A stretch of DNA of 64,000 nucleotides from CAVQFD01 sp963724695 (GCA_963724695.1 CAVRVW010000010.1:124001-188000); one strand, 5' to 3'. Positions 24,529 through 32,936 are shown, counted from the first letter of the stretch. The notes: generated by a model not told the origin, from the letters alone. Numbers and translations: made by a program.

Positions 24529-25740
24529 ATGCCCCTTCGCGTCATCACCGGTGCAACCGTGGCTTTTGCGGCGATGCTCGCCGCGGCCGCTTCCGCGCAG
24601 CCCGCGTCCATCACGCCGAATGCGGTGACTACCTCGCTCGTCGGCCGGCTCGATCTCGAACGCTACAAGGCCACGATCAAAGGGCTGACAGCCTTCGGCG
24701 ATCGCCTCGAGGGCACCGAACGTAACCGGCGGGCCGTCGATTGGATCGAGGCTCAACTGAAGAGTTACGGATGCCCGACTGAGCGGCTGAAGTATGTGAA
24801 GGCGCCGCCCGCCCCCAGTCAGGCCGCTTCCGCAGCCACTCCGTCCGCGGCTGCCAGGACTGAGGGCCCTCCAACCGCAGTGGGTGGCGGACGACCTCGC
24901 GGCGTTCGGACATCCACGACGCCGAACACCGATTCCGCCAGGCAGGCCGACGAAAGACTTCGAGCGCTCAACGCCGAACCCTCGGTTCCCGGACCGCGCG
25001 AGCTCGTGTACTGCACCAAGGTGGGCGCCAGGTTTCCCAACGAGATGTACATCGTCGGCGCGCACATGGATGGCCGCGGCTTTGGCGAGGCGGCCAACGA
25101 CGATGGATCGGGGACGGCGCTGGTGATGGAGCTGGCGCGGATCTTCAGCATGCCGGACGTCGTGACGGAGCGGACCATCCGCTTTGCGCTCTGGAATAGC
25201 GAAGAAGGCGGGCTCGTGGGGGCTGCGGCGTACGTCGAGCAGCGCCAGGCGCTGCAGGGGAAGGAGGACCCGCCGGGGTCAGGTCGGTATCCGGAGCCGA
25301 CGTGGCTCGGCATGGTTCAGCACGACATGATGCTGTTCGACCACGGCATGCCGCGCGCCGACGGGACCATCAGCCCGGAGCAGCGGCCCGAGGCCGACGT
25401 CAACATCGAGTTCCAGATGAGGTCGAAGCAGTCGCTCGAATCGCAGAAGCTCGCCTGGTACTTCCACGCGGCCAACGCGAAGTACGCGACGGACTATCCG
25501 GCGCAGGTCGGCCCGCACATGACCAACACCGACTCGACGCCGTTCATGGACGCGGTGGCGTCGATCAGCGTGCGCGAGAACGAGCGCGGTGTTCAGGTCG
25601 GAAGCGGGTGGGATCCGCACTGGCACCAGCCGACGGATCTCTTCTCGACCTTTTCGGACAAGGATTTCCGGCTGGGGCTGAACGCGGCGCAGACCACGCT
25701 CGGAGCGATCGCGGATCTCGCGGGAACGACGCTACGTTAG
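24529..25740 (+). CDS. Secreted M28-family zinc peptidase (403 aa)
   Basis: Signal peptide at residues 1-23 (VAFAAMLAAAASAQ). All metal-binding positions of family M28 are visible: H179 in VGAHMDGRG, D191/D192 in AANDDGSGTALVMELAR, the catalytic/bridging E225-E226 in LWNSEEGGLVGAA, the Asp of HMTNTDSTPFMD, and H364/H366 in DPHWHQPTD. It should act as a periplasmic or secreted di-zinc aminopeptidase or carboxypeptidase. A low-complexity Ala/Pro/Gly insert (about 88-150) splits the domain between the first helices and the metal core. ATG 24529 is chosen because the longer frame would bury the signal peptide. Confidence 0.88.
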   Translation: MPLRVITGATVAFAAMLAAAASAQPASITPNAVTTSLVGRLDLERYKATIKGLTAFGDRLEGTERNRRAVDWIEAQLKSYGCPTERLKYVKAPPAPSQAASAATPSAAARTEGPPTAVGGGRPRGVRTSTTPNTDSARQADERLRALNAEPSVPGPRELVYCTKVGARFPNEMYIVGAHMDGRGFGEAANDDGSGTALVMELARIFSMPDVVTERTIRFALWNSEEGGLVGAAAYVEQRQALQGKEDPPGSGRYPEPTWLGMVQHDMMLFDHGMPRADGTISPEQRPEADVNIEFQMRSKQSLESQKLAWYFHAANAKYATDYPAQVGPHMTNTDSTPFMDAVASISVRENERGVQVGSGWDPHWHQPTDLFSTFSDKDFRLGLNAAQTTLGAIADLAGTTLR

Positions 25741-25743
25741 CGG

Positions 25744-26293
25744 GTGCCTGTGAAGAAGTGCCCGTGCTGTTCCGAGCGATTCAGGATGCCGCAATCGTCT
25801 GCGAGCATTGCCATCGGGATCAGCCTGCGGCGAAGGCGGGAGCGGGCCTTTCGAAGGAGGGGCGAACGTGGTGGCTGTTTGGAGTCGCCGGTTTATCGGG
25901 CCTGTATCTCCTCGGCCACTTCCTTCTCGGTCCAGTATTCGAGGAGAGGTGCGGGCTTCATGCGGAGGCGGCCTTCATAGACTGGAATGCTTTGACCATT
26001 CGGAACCGGGACAGGTCGGACTGGAAAGATGTGGAAGTGACGATCTTCGGGTTCGGGCACTCGCGGGTGGCGGGAACGGGCTATCGGGTCGCTATAACGC
26101 GAGGAAGGCGGCGATCGCTGCCAGAGGTCTCGCGGTATTCCAGCTCGATAGGGATCTTCGAAATGCCGAGGGTGAAGGCTGGTCTCAGTCGGGGAAGCAG
26201 GTGCTCGGAGTGGAGCTGAAGGGAACTGTCGGCAAAGTGTCCTGCACGTGGAGGGTGACCCTGGAAGGTGAGCCCGCCCTGATCGTGTACTAA
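25744..26293 (+). pseudogene. Zinc-ribbon membrane protein, at least two frameshifts
   Basis: Starts GTG with VKKCPCCSE; after a missing base near 25777 it continues AIQDAAIVCEHCHRDQPAA, giving the CxxC...CxxC zinc ribbon common at the start of small membrane proteins. A membrane helix follows (WLFGVAGLSGLYLLGHFLLG), then LTIRNRDRSDWKDVEVTIFG, a beta segment like FxLYD-type domains. A second frame change near 26095 leads into SGKQVLGVELKGTVGK and a stop at 26293. Each piece alone is too short for the fold, but together they give about 182 aa. Function unknown; decay or sequence errors. Confidence 0.62.
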
Positions 26294-26326
26294 GCCTGGC
26301 TGTGCCATGCCCGTTGATTCTCTTGC

Positions 26327-26413
26327 TGGTGCCGGAGGTGGGAGTCGAACCCACACACCCTTGCGGATACGGGATTTTGAGTCCCGCGCGTCTGCCAGTT
26401 TCACCACTCCGGC
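26327..26413 (-). tRNA. tRNA-Leu (anticodon CAA)
   Basis: On the minus strand the sequence runs GCCGGAG ... CTCCGGC-A-CCA: a full 7-bp acceptor stem (26407-26413 with 26331-26337), the anticodon loop CTCAAAA with anticodon CAA, a variable arm (TATCCGCAAGGGTGT), and a T-arm GTGGGTTCGACTCCCAC. The CCA end is encoded (26327-26329). It reads UUG codons. A TAGAAT box on the minus strand at 26435-26440, 22 bases upstream of the 5' end, may be its -10. It sits between a decayed zinc-ribbon gene and a beta-barrel gene. Confidence 0.95.
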
Positions 26414-26510
26414 ATTCGGGAGGGCTGACGCTCCATTCTAGAGCAGTTCTCTCTCGGCCGAAAACCGACGGGCCGACGGAGCCCGCCGCCTGGCATAACG
26501 CCCTGACCTA

Positions 26511-26893
26511 TCAGAAGGTGATACGTGCGCCGCCGTAGATCTCGCTCGCCTTGATCATGGGATCTTCGGTGAAGATGCCGTTCCACCGGTAGCCGATGTC
26601 CACGCTGAACGTCGCGTTCACCGGGACATTGATGCCGCCCCCGAGCACCAGCAGGGCCTTGGTCTCATCGTCTGAAGGTCCGCCGGGAAGACGTTGCCCA
26701 TGCGGCCGAACTCTCCGAAGATCTGCAGCCGCTCCCCAACGGCGATCCCGCCACCGCCGCCGAACACTGGCCCGACTTCAGTGCCAAAAGTCACGCCGCC
26801 GAGACCGTGGATGAACCCGCCCTGCGCCCGGGCGGGCGCGGCAACCAGCAGAAGCGCCGCGGCTGCCAGGAACACGCCGAAACTTCGTTTCAT
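26511..26893 (-). pseudogene. Small outer-membrane beta-barrel-type protein with one frameshift
   Basis: ATG at 26893, preceded by a strong GGAGGG site. The signal peptide (SFGVFLAAAALLLVAAPARA) is followed by a glycine-rich barrel segment (GGVTFGTEVGPVFGGGGGIA, GERLQIFGEFGRMGNVFP). Near 26684 a G appears to be missing; the restored frame reads GPSDDETKALLVLGGGINVP, FSVDIGYRWNGIF and ends GGARITF with a terminal Phe, as outer-membrane barrels do. Joined length about 127 aa. It resembles small porin-like or OmpW-like barrels; ligand unknown. Divergent from the fourth PQQ-propeller gene. Confidence 0.7.
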
Positions 26894-26980
26894 CGATTTT
26901 CCCTCCAGGGACCAAGTAACGAAAGTCCGGCGGAAAGTCACAGGGACCGGATTGCGCCCGAACGGTGTAACCTGCCGAAG

Positions 26981-28240
26981 ATGTCCCATATGTCTCTCTA
27001 TCGGCAGGCCGCCGTCTTTCTGGTTTTGCTGGCGATGGGTGCCGCCGGGCCGGGCGCCCAGGCGCCGGCGCCAGGCACCGATTGGCCGCAGTGGCGCGGC
27101 CCGGACCGGTCGGGTGTTTCACGCGAACGCGGCCTGCTCAACGACTGGCCGGCCGCCGGACCGCGTCGCGTCTGGCAAGCCACCGGTCTCGGCGCGGGCT
27201 ATGGATCTGTCGCCGTGGCTGGCGATCGCGTGTTCGTCCAGGGCGCCACGCGCAGCAACAGCGTCGTGTGGAGCCTGAACCGCGTCGACGGCAAGGTCGT
27301 CTGGACGCAAACCATCGGCCGCTCGAACACCAACGATCGCGGCTCGGGTCCGCGCGGCACACCGTCGGTCGACGGCGACCGGCTCTACGTTCTCACCGAG
27401 AACGGCGATCTGGCGTGCCTCTCAACGAAGGACGGCGCGACCATCTGGCTCCGCAACATCCTCAAGGAGTTCAACGCGCGCAACATCGGCTGGCTGGTCA
27501 GCGAGTCCCCTCTTGTCGATGGCAACTTCGTCTACGTGACGCCTGGCGGGCGCGGCGCCGGCATGGTGGCGCTCGACAAGATCTCGGGCAAGACCGTGTG
27601 GGCCGCCAAGGAGTTGAGCGACGAAGCCGGGTACGCGTCGCCGATTGCCGCCACGGTGCACGGGGTGCGCACGATCATGACGCTCACCTCGGGCGCAGGT
27701 GTCGGTGTTCGCGCATCCGACGGGAAGCTGATGTGGCGCTACCGCCGCGCCGCCAACATGACCGCCAACACGACCACGCCGGTCTACTTCGACAACAAGG
27801 TGTTCTACACATCGGCGTACGACACGGGAGGCGCGCTCCTCAGCCTCACACCGCAAGGCGATACCGTGAAAGCCGACGAGGTGTACTTCACCCGCGATCT
27901 GCAGAACCACCATGGGGGCGTCGTGCTCGTGGACGGCTACTTGTACGGCTTCAACAACTCGATCCTGACGTGTCTCGAGTTCGCCACGGGGAAGATGATG
28001 TGGCGGCATCGCAGCGTGGGGAAGGGCTCGCTCGTCGCCGCCGACGGCAAGCTGTTCATCGTCGGCGAGGACCTCGTCGTGGGGCTGGCCGAAGCCTCGC
28101 CAACGGGCTACCGCGAGCACGGCCGCTTCAAGATTGACGATCAGGGGCTGCCAAGCTGGGCGCATCCGGCCATCGCCGATGGAAGGATGTACATCCGGAA
28201 TCAGGGCATCCTCTCGAGCTACGACGTGCGGGGCAAGTAG
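26981..28240 (+). CDS. Secreted PQQ-binding-like beta-propeller protein (419 aa)
   Basis: Start at ATG 26981 (a second ATG at 26990 is equally possible); both precede a signal peptide (RQAAVFLVLLAMGAAGPGAQ). The mature protein starts WPQWRGPDRSGVS, the same signature as the propellers at 474 and 1863, and contains blades VVWSLNRVDGKVVWTQ, LACLSTKDGATIWLR, VALDKISGKTVWAAK and LTCLEFATGKMMWRHR. No quinoprotein dehydrogenase catalytic motif or haem site. The fourth member of this family in the window but 22 kb from the others. Convergent with the VapC-like gene, 8 bases apart. Confidence 0.85.
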   Translation: MSHMSLYRQAAVFLVLLAMGAAGPGAQAPAPGTDWPQWRGPDRSGVSRERGLLNDWPAAGPRRVWQATGLGAGYGSVAVAGDRVFVQGATRSNSVVWSLNRVDGKVVWTQTIGRSNTNDRGSGPRGTPSVDGDRLYVLTENGDLACLSTKDGATIWLRNILKEFNARNIGWLVSESPLVDGNFVYVTPGGRGAGMVALDKISGKTVWAAKELSDEAGYASPIAATVHGVRTIMTLTSGAGVGVRASDGKLMWRYRRAANMTANTTTPVYFDNKVFYTSAYDTGGALLSLTPQGDTVKADEVYFTRDLQNHHGGVVLVDGYLYGFNNSILTCLEFATGKMMWRHRSVGKGSLVAADGKLFIVGEDLVVGLAEASPTGYREHGRFKIDDQGLPSWAHPAIADGRMYIRNQGILSSYDVRGK

Positions 28241-28248
28241 CCTCCGCG

Positions 28249-28710
28249 CTACTTGTCCTCGCCGGCCGCGCCGATCACCGAGAGCGTCGCGCGCGTTGCG
28301 CCGACGACCGCTCCCATCGGGATCGTGCGGTCGAACGTGGCGAGCAGGCCGTTGTTCTTCTTCGCGAGGGCAACGAGGTAGACATCCGTCAACTGCCGAT
28401 GCCCGGCGAGCAGGTGCGCCGCAAAGAGCGACTCGTCGAGCACCGAGAACGAGTCTGTCCAGAAGCGATGGTGCCTTCCCGAGCAGAACTTCCGCAGGCG
28501 CTTGATGAGATCGGCGGTCCGGAGCGGAACAGCGCCGTAGGCCGGGTGGCCGAGCACGCGAATGAGACCGTTCTCCGTGATCGGGCAGGTCGCCCACCCG
28601 TCCGATTCGTGGTCGGCGAACCAGTCGTGGGCCGGTTCGTGGTGGATGTGGTCGGGATCGAACAGCGCGATCAGAACGTTGACATCCAGGAGCGCCGGGC
28701 GCCCGCTCAC
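28249..28710 (-). CDS. vapC: PIN-domain ribonuclease toxin, VapC type (153 aa)
   Basis: The PIN fold's acidic residues are all present: D9 (LLDVNVLIALFD), E46 (CPITENGLIRVL), D109 (RQLTDVYLVALA) and D127 (LATFDRTIP). VapC toxins use them to bind Mg2+ and cut RNA, usually tRNA. The GTG start at 28710 overlaps the upstream RHH gene stop (GTGA, 28707-28710), the normal antitoxin-toxin order, so the pair is translationally coupled. The toxin is full length and looks functional. The RNA target cannot be read from the sequence. Confidence 0.88.
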   Translation of the reverse strand: MSGRPALLDVNVLIALFDPDHIHHEPAHDWFADHESDGWATCPITENGLIRVLGHPAYGAVPLRTADLIKRLRKFCSGRHHRFWTDSFSVLDESLFAAHLLAGHRQLTDVYLVALAKKNNGLLATFDRTIPMGAVVGATRATLSVIGAAGEDK

Positions 28711-28955
28711 GGAGCGTCTCTCAGCTCGTTGACCAGCTTCATGGTAGGCCGAGGCTCACCGCTTGGGCGCCGCGGCAGCAGGGGGACGCCGTTTCGGATT
28801 CGTGCCGATCCCTCGGCACCCGCAAGCCCCTTCCGCGCGAGCTCCGACAACACCTGTCCGGCGGTTCGCCGCCGGCCCGCGGCAATCTCCTTCGCGGCCT
28901 GAAGGACGTCTTCGTCGATGTCGAGGGTCGTCCGCACCAACGGATCATCAAACAT
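28707..28955 (-). CDS. vapB: Ribbon-helix-helix antitoxin paired with the PIN toxin (82 aa)
   Basis: The N terminus (VRTTLDIDEDVLQAAKEIAA, then RTAGQVLSELARKGL) is a ribbon-helix-helix DNA-binding domain of the type used by VapB/CopG antitoxins; the variable C-terminal third (ARIRNGVPLLPRRPSGEPRP) would wrap and inhibit the toxin. ATG 28955 (a GTG lies one codon before). It is the first gene of the pair and probably represses its own promoter with the toxin. It is divergent from the SPFH gene; the 82-base gap holds the large palindrome at 28991-29026, which could serve either side. Confidence 0.82.
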   Translation of the reverse strand: MFDDPLVRTTLDIDEDVLQAAKEIAAGRRRTAGQVLSELARKGLAGAEGSARIRNGVPLLPRRPSGEPRPTMKLVNELRDAP

Positions 28956-28990
28956 CACGCATCTGATGTCAACTCGACTGTTGTTGACTG

Positions 28991-29026
28991 TTGAGATTGC
29001 ATAGTGATATCACTATGCAATCTCAA
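28991..29026. promoter_or_regulatory. 36-bp perfect palindrome (operator) in front of the SPFH/Arc pair
   Basis: Every base from 28991 to 29026 pairs with its mirror; the centre is ATAGTGATATCACTAT (29001-29016) flanked by TTGAGATTGC and its complement GCAATCTCAA. It lies directly before an AGGAGG ribosome site (29026-29031) and 11 bases before the ATG at 29038. A TTGACT (-35 type) at 28984-28989 places the core promoter over the palindrome, so a bound dimer or tetramer would block transcription. As RNA it would also form a very stable hairpin next to the ribosome site. Confidence 0.75.
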
Positions 29027-29037
29027 GGAGGCGAGCG

Positions 29038-29922
29038 ATGATCCGCGAACGCGAACGGTCGGGGCTCTCGGGCTGGGCGATGGTGCCGGTGCTGGTTGTG
29101 ACAGCAGCAGGCTCGTTCTACGGTCTTGTGATGACCATCGATCGGATGGACGACACGGGACGCTTTGACATGGCGTTCCCGTTCTGGGCGCTTGGCATCG
29201 CGCTCTCCCTCTTCCTCTTGCGCGGTCTGTTTGTCGTCAACCCAGGCGAAGGCAAGGTCCTGCAGCTCTTCGGAAGCTACCTCGGCACCGCGCGGTCTCC
29301 GGGCCTTCGGTGGGACAATCCGCTGCTGCGCCGGACCAGGCTGTCCCTGCGGGTGAGGAACTTCGAAAGCCAGAAGCTCAAGGTCAACGACAACGAGGGC
29401 AACCCGATCGAGATCGCGGCCGTGGTCGTCTGGCGCGTCGTGGACACGGCTGAAGCATCTTTCGAGGTGGACAACTACGAAAACTACGTGCACGTCCAGA
29501 GCGAGTCCGCCCTTCGGAACCTGGCGACGAGCTATACCTACGACACACACGACGATGCCACGATGTCGCTGCGCGGTCACACGGCAGCGGTGGCGGACCA
29601 CCTGAAGCGCGAGATTCAGGACCGGCTGATCCGAGCAGGTGTGGAAGTGATCGAGGCGCGGATCAGCCATCTGGCGTACGCGCCCGAGATTGCCGCGGCC
29701 ATGTTGCAGCGCCAACAGGCCGGCGCCATCATCGCGGCGCGGCAGCGCATTGTCGAAGGTGCCGTCGGCATGGTCGAGATGGCGCTTGAGATGCTGTCAA
29801 AGCGTGAGATCGTGCATCTCGACGACGAGAGGAAGGCGGCGATGGTCAGCAACCTGCTCGTCGTGTTGTGCGGGGAGCGTTCCACGCAGCCAGTCATCAA
29901 CGCAGGAACGATCTATCAATAG
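29038..29922 (+). CDS. SPFH/Band 7 (slipin-like) membrane protein (294 aa)
   Basis: Two N-terminal membrane helices (about 12-32 and 46-66; GWAMVPVLVVTAAGSFYGLV, FWALGIALSLFLLRGLFVV) precede an SPFH domain: VNPGEGKVLQLFGSYLGTAR, PGLRWDNPLL, EIAAVVVWRVVDTAEASFEV, then ALRNLATSYTYD and an Ala/Glu-rich coiled segment near AAAMLQRQQAGAIIAARQRI. SPFH proteins form membrane microdomain scaffolds. It has an ideal AGGAGG site 6 bases before ATG 29038 and is followed 12 bases later by a small Arc-type DNA-binding protein, a pairing seen in other bacteria. Likely stress- or envelope-regulated via the palindrome upstream. Confidence 0.88.
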   Translation: MIRERERSGLSGWAMVPVLVVTAAGSFYGLVMTIDRMDDTGRFDMAFPFWALGIALSLFLLRGLFVVNPGEGKVLQLFGSYLGTARSPGLRWDNPLLRRTRLSLRVRNFESQKLKVNDNEGNPIEIAAVVVWRVVDTAEASFEVDNYENYVHVQSESALRNLATSYTYDTHDDATMSLRGHTAAVADHLKREIQDRLIRAGVEVIEARISHLAYAPEIAAAMLQRQQAGAIIAARQRIVEGAVGMVEMALEMLSKREIVHLDDERKAAMVSNLLVVLCGERSTQPVINAGTIYQ

Positions 29923-29934
29923 GGCGGGTGCCCC

Positions 29935-30210
29935 GTGGCCGATCGGAAACCGTTTCTTCTGCGCATCGACCGCGACGTGCTGGACAGCCTCCAGCGCTGG
30001 GCGAACGATGACCTGCGGAGTCTGAACGGCCAGATCGAGTTCGTGCTCAGGCGGGCGCTCGAAGGGGCGGGCAGGGCGGAAAGGGCGGGCAAGGCAGGCA
30101 AGGCCGGCAAGCCTGGTGGGGTCGGGTGGGTCGGGCGGGTCGGCTTCGCTCAGCCCAGGCGGGGAGGGCGAAGATTGACAACCTCCGCCTTCCGGCCACC
30201 GTCTAAGTGA
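29935..30210 (+). CDS. Arc-type ribbon-helix-helix protein with repeat-encoded tail (91 aa)
   Basis: GTG start. The first 45 residues (MADRKPFLLRIDRDVLDSLQ, then RWANDDLRSLNGQIEFVLRR) are an Arc/HicB-like RHH domain, conserved in proteins that travel with SPFH genes. The rest (AGRAERAGKAGKAGKPGG and so on) is translated from the 9-base tandem array at 30064-30142, so the original protein was probably about 50 residues and has gained a basic, disordered tail. It is the natural candidate to bind the 36-bp palindrome and control its own operon, but that is inference. Confidence 0.75.
   Translation: MADRKPFLLRIDRDVLDSLQRWANDDLRSLNGQIEFVLRRALEGAGRAERAGKAGKAGKPGGVGWVGRVGFAQPRRGGRRLTTSAFRPPSK
30064..30142. 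repeat. G-rich 9-base tandem array inside the Arc-type gene
   Basis: Units such as GGGCGGAAA, GGGCGGGCA, AGGCAGGCA, AGGCCGGCA, GGGTCGGGT, GGGTCGGGC at 9-base spacing, so the frame is kept and a tripeptide repeat results. From 30118 to 30139 there are more than four runs of GGG with 1-2-base loops, a canonical G-quadruplex pattern. Confidence 0.7.
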
Positions 30211-30213
30211 CAC

Positions 30214-32622
30214 ATGGAGAGCCTGCTCGCCGACTTGCGCTACGGGCTGCGGCTGATGCGCCGCTCGCCGGCATTCACCCTAATCACGATTGGGACGCTG
30301 GCGCTTGGTATCGGGGCCAATACGGCGATCTACTCCGTGGTGGACTCGGTGCTGCTCCGCGGCCTGCCCCTCGCGGATCCCGATCGCCTGGTCATGGTCT
30401 GGGAGGACGCCAGCCACATCGGGTTCGCGAGGAACACTCCGGCACCCGCCAACTACTTCGACTGGCGCGAGCAGAACCGCGTCTTCACTGATATCGCCGC
30501 GACCCGAGGCGCCATAGCCAACCTGACGACCGATGGCCCGCCCGAACAGGTGCTCGGGCGCCGTGTCACCGCCAATTTCTTCACGGTGCTCGGCGTGCAG
30601 CCGGCTCTCGGGCGTGCGTTCACCGCCGGCGAAGACGAGTTGGCGGCGCCGGTGGTTGTCATCAGCCACGGGCTCTGGCGCAGGCGCTACAACACCGACC
30701 CGCGCGCGCTCGGCACCACGGTCGCGATGAGCGGGGTCACGCGCACCATCGTCGGCGTGATGCCGGCCGGATTCGTCTTCCGCAACCGCGAAGTGGACTT
30801 CTGGACGCCCATCGCCTTCACGCCAGCGGAGCGGGCAACACGGCAATCGCACTTCTTGAACGTCGTTGCCCGTCTGAAGCCGGATGTCAGCCTGGACCAG
30901 GCCAAAGGCGAAATGGCGGCGATCGCCGCGCGCCTGGAGAAGGAATACCCGGCCACGAACACCCGCCTCGGCTCTGCCGTCGTTTCCGTCACCGACGACG
31001 CGCTGGGCGACACCAGGCTGGAGCTCCTCGCGTTGATGGCGGCGGCGGGGTGCGTCCTCCTCATCGCCTGCGCCAATCTGGCGGGCCTGCTCCTGTCGCG
31101 CGCCGTGTCCCGTCGAAGCGAGATGGCGGTGCGCGTGGCGCTCGGCGCCAGCGGAGCCCGGCTGGTACGCCAGCTGCTGGTCGAGGGGATGGTGCTCTCG
31201 ACGCTTGGCGGCGCGCTGGGCCTTGCGCTCGCACCGGCCGGCGTGGCGGTGCTCGAGGGGCTGGTGCCAACGGGGCTCCCTTCGCTCGAGGTGTCGCGGC
31301 TCGACAGCCGGGTGCTGGCGTTCGCCGCGGTCGCTTCCCTGGTGACTGGCGTGCTCTTCAGCCTCCTCCCGGCGCTTCAGGCCGCGCGAACCTCGCAGGC
31401 CGATACTCTTCAGCAGGCAGGACGCGCCGGCGTCGGCGCTGCCAGGACGTTCACCAGGGACGTGCTCGTCGTGGCGCAGGTCGCCGCGGCCCTGGTGCTC
31501 CTCGCCGCCGCGGGCCTCATGCTCCGGACGCTGGCCAACCTCAGGGCGACTGACCTTGGCTTCGATTCAGAGCGCCTGCTGACGATGCAGACGTCGCTGC
31601 CCTCGGCGAAGTACCAGGACGTTTCGGCGCGGCGGGGGTTTTACCACCGTGTCATCGATGGCGTCACCGCGCTGCCCGGTGTCGAAGCCGCCGCATTCGG
31701 CTCAACTCTGCCGTTCATGAGCATCGGGAACACCAACGGGTACGTCATCGAAGGGCAGACGCTCCCACCGGGTGACGCGGGGGATGCGCTCTTCCGTTCC
31801 GGCACGGCCGAGTACCTCAAAACGATCGGCGCCCGGCTGGTGGAAGGGCGCCTGCTCGACGAACGCGACCAGCAGGACCCGCCGACGGTCGTCATCAACG
31901 AAACGTTCGCGAGCCGCTACTGGCCCGGCCAGAGCGCCATCGGGCACCGGCTTCGATTTGGCGGCGCGGACGCACCATGGCGCTCCATCGTTGGCGTCGT
32001 GCGCGACGTGCGCGAGCGAGGCTATGAGCTCGAGATGAAGCCCGGCGTGTACTCGGTCTTCGGTCAGGTGGGCAACGCCTGGACCCCGGAATTCCTCGTC
32101 GTCCGCGGACGGTCGGATCTGTCGGGGCTCGTGGCGCCCATTCGGCAGATCGTAGCCGGCGTCGATCCCGAGCAGCCCGTGGCGCTCGTCAGGACCATGG
32201 ACGAGATCCTCGATCTCAATGTGGTCGACCGCAGGCAGCAGACCGTTCTCCTCGGGACCTTCGCGAGCCTGGCGCTGCTGCTCACCGCGATCGGGTTGTT
32301 TGGCGTGCTCTCTTACGCCGTGACCAGCCGGAAGCGAGAGATTGGCTTACGCATGGCCCTCGGCGCGAGCAGGGGGTCCGTGGTGAAGCTTGTGGTTGGC
32401 CGGGGAGCCGCGCTGACCGCGGCAGGCCTGCTCATCGGCACGGTGCTCGCGTGGCTGACCACTGGCGCCATCAGCACGTTGCTCTACGGCGTGAGGCCCA
32501 ACGATCCCCTCACCTTCACAGCCGTGCTTGCGCTCCTGGCGACCGTCGCGCTCGCATCATGCGGAATTCCGGCGCTCCGCGCGGCCAGGCTCGAGCCGAT
32601 GGAAGCGCTCAGGCAGGAGTGA
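30214..32622 (+). CDS. Orphan MacB/FtsX-type permease (acidobacterial duplicated orphan permease family, 802 aa)
   Basis: Starts MESLLADLRYGLRLMRRSPA, then FTLITIGTLALGIGANTAIY and SVVDSVLLRGLP, the standard opening of the acidobacterial orphan permeases. Two MacB periplasmic core domains (residues about 50-240 and 430-620) alternate with two FtsX segments of 3-4 helices each (ACANLAGLLLSRAVSRRSEM; FASLALLLTAIGLFGVLSYA; RKREIGLRMALGASRGSVVK). No ATPase is encoded here, as is usual in the family. It may work with a distant MacB-like ATPase in export or as a mechanotransmission unit. Starts 3 bases after the Arc-type gene, so it could share that operon. Confidence 0.92.
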   Translation: MESLLADLRYGLRLMRRSPAFTLITIGTLALGIGANTAIYSVVDSVLLRGLPLADPDRLVMVWEDASHIGFARNTPAPANYFDWREQNRVFTDIAATRGAIANLTTDGPPEQVLGRRVTANFFTVLGVQPALGRAFTAGEDELAAPVVVISHGLWRRRYNTDPRALGTTVAMSGVTRTIVGVMPAGFVFRNREVDFWTPIAFTPAERATRQSHFLNVVARLKPDVSLDQAKGEMAAIAARLEKEYPATNTRLGSAVVSVTDDALGDTRLELLALMAAAGCVLLIACANLAGLLLSRAVSRRSEMAVRVALGASGARLVRQLLVEGMVLSTLGGALGLALAPAGVAVLEGLVPTGLPSLEVSRLDSRVLAFAAVASLVTGVLFSLLPALQAARTSQADTLQQAGRAGVGAARTFTRDVLVVAQVAAALVLLAAAGLMLRTLANLRATDLGFDSERLLTMQTSLPSAKYQDVSARRGFYHRVIDGVTALPGVEAAAFGSTLPFMSIGNTNGYVIEGQTLPPGDAGDALFRSGTAEYLKTIGARLVEGRLLDERDQQDPPTVVINETFASRYWPGQSAIGHRLRFGGADAPWRSIVGVVRDVRERGYELEMKPGVYSVFGQVGNAWTPEFLVVRGRSDLSGLVAPIRQIVAGVDPEQPVALVRTMDEILDLNVVDRRQQTVLLGTFASLALLLTAIGLFGVLSYAVTSRKREIGLRMALGASRGSVVKLVVGRGAALTAAGLLIGTVLAWLTTGAISTLLYGVRPNDPLTFTAVLALLATVALASCGIPALRAARLEPMEALRQE

Positions 32623-32633
32623 CTTGCGGCTCA

Positions 32634-32765
32634 TGGCTGATGGCTCATGGCTCACGGCTCACGGCTCACGGCTTATGGCTCAGGTCCCAGAGGCTACTGG
32701 CCTCGCGGCTTAAGGCATGCCGGCCTGAGCCGTAAGCCTTGAGCCCTAGGCCCCTCGAGCCCTGA
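32634..32765. repeat. 7-base array (GGCTCAC units) with inverted repeat, in the 400-base gap before carD
   Basis: At 32631-32684 the unit GGCTCAT/GGCTGAT/GGCTCAC/GGCTTAT repeats about eight times at 7-base steps. GGCTTATGGCTCAGG (32670-32684) pairs with CCTGAGCCGTAAGCC (32724-32738) with one mismatch, giving a hairpin with a 39-base loop; further units run to about 32765. The rest of 32623-33023 holds no plausible gene, only the carD promoter at its end. Confidence 0.7.
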
Positions 32766-32936
32766 AGCCCGGCAGTGGTGCTCGAGGAAGACCGGAACTG
32801 ATGCGTTCGCGAAGTTCATTTGTACGAGAGAGTTAAGCAGCTCAGAAGGCAGCATCACGGTTGACTATAGGCTGACCTCCGGCGCCAATCACCCCGCGAA
32901 ACTGCCCGAAAACCCCCTGTTTTAGGCCCTTTTCCG

